From the NCBI GenBank assembly GCA_025356765.1, contig JANXRO010000245.1, positions 1 to 23,823 of the forward strand: a stretch of 23,823 nt of DNA, read 5' to 3'. The stretch comes from Hyphomicrobiales bacterium (GTDB lineage Bacteria > Pseudomonadota > Alphaproteobacteria > Rhizobiales > Aestuariivirgaceae). Each line of letters opens with the position of its first letter. Within the stretch, counting starts at the first letter, position 1. The translations under genes and the position numbers were made by a program. The notes beneath the pieces are model-generated. The model searched no databases, was not told the origin of the DNA, and worked only from the letters and a program-made list of their open reading frames with translations. Of the stretch, positions 22,089 to 23,823 are shown in pieces.

Positions 22089-23414
22089 ATGAACGCACAT
22101 GTCCCTAAAGTTGGTTTGGTTCAACTCGGTTGCCCCAAGAACCTGGTTGATTCTGAACGTATCCTCACGCAGCTTCGCGCCGAAGGCTATAAAATTGCGC
22201 CCGGTTATGATGATGCTGATGTGGTGATTGTGAACACCTGCGGCTTTCTTGATTCTGCCAAGGCCGAAAGCTTGGCCGCTATCGGCGAGGCCATGCAAAA
22301 CAATGGCAAGGTTATTGTAACTGGCTGCTATGGCATTGAAGCTGCAACCATTCGCCAAGCCCATCCGAATGTTTTGGCTGTCACTGGCCCGCACCAATAT
22401 GAGCAAGTGGTGGGTGCTGTGCACGCGGCATTGCCGCCGCAGCATGATCCGAAATATGATCTGGTTCCACCGCAAGGGTTGCATCTAACCCCGCGCCATT
22501 ATTCTTATTTGAAAATTTCAGAAGGGTGCAACAATCGTTGTTCTTTCTGCATCATTCCATCCATTCGCGGTGATCTTGTGTCGCGCCCCATGGCTGCGGT
22601 TTTGTATGAAGCCGAGCGTTTGGTGAAAGCGGGCGTGAAAGAATTGCTGGTCATCAGCCAAGATACTTCAGCTTATGGCGTTGATATTAAGTATGCCGAA
22701 TCAAAATTCAAAGGCCGCGAAGTTCGTGCCAAGTTTTATGACATGGCCAAAGAGCTTGGTGATTTGGGTGCTTGGGTGCGCATGCATTATGTTTACCCCT
22801 ATCCACATGTGGATGATGTTATTCCGCTGATGGCAGAGGGCAAAATTCTGCCCTACCTCGACATTCCATTTCAGCATGCTTCACCTACGGTTTTAAAAGC
22901 GATGCGCAGGCCCGCAAACCAAGAGAAGGTATTGGATCGTTTGGTGAAGTGGCGTTCGATTTGCCCAGACATTGCCGTGCGTTCAACATTCATTGTGGGC
23001 TTTCCGGGCGAGACTGATGCTGATTTTGAATTTCTGTTGGATTGGATGAAAGAGGCGCGGCTAGAACGCGTAGGCTGTTTCCAATATGAGCCTGTGTCTG
23101 GCGCCAAAGCCAATGACTTAGGCTTGCCGCAAGTGGCCGATGAAGTGAAGGCAGAACGTTATGCCAGGTTCATGGAAACTCAGCAGGTAATTTCAGCCGA
23201 AATTCTTCAAAGCAAAGTGGGCCGTGAGATTGACGTTTTGATCGACGAGATTGACGTTGAAAACGATGAAGCCATCGCCCGCAGCCAGTGGGACGCGCCC
23301 GAGATTGACGGAAATGTCTTCATCCCCAACGCCGGAAATTTAAAACAAGGCGATATGGTGAAGGTGAAAATTGTTGAAGCAGAAGAATATGATTTGGTGG
23401 GCGAGCTGATTTAG
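22089..23414 (+). CDS. rimO: Ribosomal protein S12 methylthiotransferase
   Basis: RimO is a radical-SAM enzyme that adds a methylthio group to an aspartate of ribosomal protein S12. I start it at ATG 22089 (441 aa); an in-frame TTG at 22068 adds seven residues that do not match the family. The N-terminal cluster cysteines are C15 (LGCPKNLVDSE), C51 (NTCGF) and C80 (TGCYG). The radical-SAM motif GCNNRCSFCIIPSIRG (C147, C151, C154) follows. The C-terminal TRAM domain ends DLVGELI. The LGCPKNLVDSE and IPSIRG blocks distinguish RimO from the tRNA enzyme MiaB. A GC stem (23396-23420) spans its stop codon without a T tract. Confidence 0.97.
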   Translation: MNAHVPKVGLVQLGCPKNLVDSERILTQLRAEGYKIAPGYDDADVVIVNTCGFLDSAKAESLAAIGEAMQNNGKVIVTGCYGIEAATIRQAHPNVLAVTGPHQYEQVVGAVHAALPPQHDPKYDLVPPQGLHLTPRHYSYLKISEGCNNRCSFCIIPSIRGDLVSRPMAAVLYEAERLVKAGVKELLVISQDTSAYGVDIKYAESKFKGREVRAKFYDMAKELGDLGAWVRMHYVYPYPHVDDVIPLMAEGKILPYLDIPFQHASPTVLKAMRRPANQEKVLDRLVKWRSICPDIAVRSTFIVGFPGETDADFEFLLDWMKEARLERVGCFQYEPVSGAKANDLGLPQVADEVKAERYARFMETQQVISAEILQSKVGREIDVLIDEIDVENDEAIARSQWDAPEIDGNVFIPNAGNLKQGDMVKVKIVEAEEYDLVGELI

Positions 23415-23420
23415 CCCGCC
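23396..23420. promoter_or_regulatory. Hairpin across the rimO stop codon
   Basis: GGTGGGC (23396-23402) and GCCCGCC (23414-23420) pair over seven positions with one wobble. No T tract follows on either strand. It lies between two converging reading frames and could slow both transcripts. Confidence 0.35.
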
Positions 23421-23427
23421 CTCCTGC

Positions 23428-23611
23428 TTACTTCGCAGCCTTAATCACTGCATCAATCTGAGGCGCTGCCTTAGCACAAAAGCCAGCTTTATCAGCGTCT
23501 GCATCAGCTTGCGTTTTGGCCCACAGTCCATCGAGATCAGCCTGAGCCAATCCGCTTTTTTGTTCCAAGCGCTGCACGGCATCGCCAAGCTTGGATGATT
23601 TGCCGCTGTCT
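23428..23611 (-). pseudogene. 3' portion of a small secreted-protein gene, lacking its 5' half
   Basis: On the minus strand a frame of 60 codons runs from GAC at 23610 to TAA 23430-23428. It encodes DSGKSSKLGDAVQRLEQKSG, continues through WAKTQADADADKAGFCAKAA, and ends VIKAAK. Upstream on this strand an in-frame TGA appears five codons before, with no start codon, so this copy is cut off. The same sequence recurs on the plus strand at 23721-23823 with its proper 5' part. The protein is helical-looking, with no family I recognise. It is either a truncated inverted duplicate or the product of an assembly fold-back. Confidence 0.7.
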
Positions 23612-23823
23612 TGTTCGCATCAGCTTTAAGCGTTGGGGCCGTGGTGGCAGCGGCTGCACCTGCAGAGCTGGTGAAAGCCTATGAGGCAGGTGTTGCTGGT
23701 GCCAAATGTGATTTGAATTTAGACAGCGGCAAATCATCCAAACTTGGTGATGCCGTGCAGCGCTTGGAACAAAAAAGCGGATTGGCTCAGGCTGATCTCG
23801 ATGCACTGTGGGCCAAAACGCAA
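23509..23823. repeat. 103-bp inverted repeat around a 109-bp spacer
   Basis: Arm 23509-23611 is the reverse complement of 23721-23823 except for three bases by eye. Two differences are silent (AAG/AAA, GGC/GGT) and one changes Gly to Ala. The right arm runs off the window end, so the repeat may be longer. The left arm matches up to where the window stops and lies inside a coding frame that continues to its stop. Confidence 0.85.
23612..23823 (+). CDS. 5' part of a small secreted-protein gene, cut by window end
   Basis: The plus frame reads LFASALSVGAVVAAAAPAEL, a signal-peptide core with a likely cut after an Ala, then VKAYEAGVAGAKCDLNLDSG, and continues into the repeat arm, ending at WAKTQ at the window edge. 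The start codon and first residues of the signal peptide are missing: before 23612 the sequence becomes the reverse complement of the middle of the gene, and a TGA at 23596-23598 closes the frame. Joined with the minus-strand copy, the full protein would have roughly 110 residues, two cysteines (AKCDL and GFCAK) and a helical, charged body. Function unknown. Confidence 0.65.

Overview
The window looks like a chromosomal segment of an alphaproteobacterium, most likely of the Hyphomicrobiales (Rhizobiales). The basis is the cyclophilin-cyclophilin-queA-tgt cluster, serS followed directly by surE, the styles of RpsB and EF-Ts, an extensin-like secreted protein, and a REP-like palindrome of the kind common between alphaproteobacterial genes. 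This rests on remembered families, not a database search. Nearly all of it is ordinary core genome. I see no prophage, insertion sequence, CRISPR array or defence island.

Layout. 1-105: the end of a rightward gene, possibly an outer-membrane barrel, and its terminator. 106-353: no gene, but an inverted pair of related REP-like palindromes. 354-4836 (minus): an operon of 8-oxoguanine deaminase followed by a complete polar-amino-acid-type ABC importer (ATPase, binding protein, two permeases). 4892-7783 (plus): a divergent operon with a PotD-type binding protein and PotB/PotC-type permeases but no ATPase. 7780-10978 (minus): two cyclophilins (one exported, one cytoplasmic), then queA and tgt, which make queuosine in tRNA; this Tgt appears to have lost its zinc site. 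11073-11903 (plus): rlmB-type rRNA methyltransferase. 11950-12861 (minus): a secreted Gly/Tyr/His-rich repeat protein with no family I recognise. 12998-13073: tRNA-Thr(UGU). 13103-14487 (minus): a GlsB/YeaQ-type membrane protein and a proline-rich extensin-like secreted protein. 14617-16790 (minus): serS-surE, where SerRS carries an unusual insertion of about 46 residues. 16905-18641 (minus): rpsB-tsf. 18929-19795 (plus): a lone sulfotransferase-like protein. 19851-20746 (plus): lipB plus a small membrane protein. 20743-21963 (minus): an uncharacterised secreted protein. 22089-23414 (plus): rimO. 23428-23823: two partial, oppositely oriented copies of one small secreted-protein gene, sharing a 103-bp inverted repeat at the window edge.

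How the genes fit together. The left third is uptake and catabolism: a purine deaminase co-transcribed with an importer, back to back with a second importer that must borrow an ATPase from elsewhere. The middle and right are translation functions (queuosine, SerRS, S2, EF-Ts, rRNA methylation, S12 methylthiolation) and lipoylation, with envelope proteins around the tRNA. Genes are tightly packed: several pairs share TAATG or ATGA junctions, and two convergent pairs interlock their stop codons.

The observations most worth checking are the terminal inverted gene copy (possibly an assembly fold-back), the zinc-less Tgt, the SerRS insertion, the REP-like doublet with a compensatory base change, the repeat-rich Gly/Tyr protein, and the deaminase-transporter operon. 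I did not find a clearly new multi-gene system.
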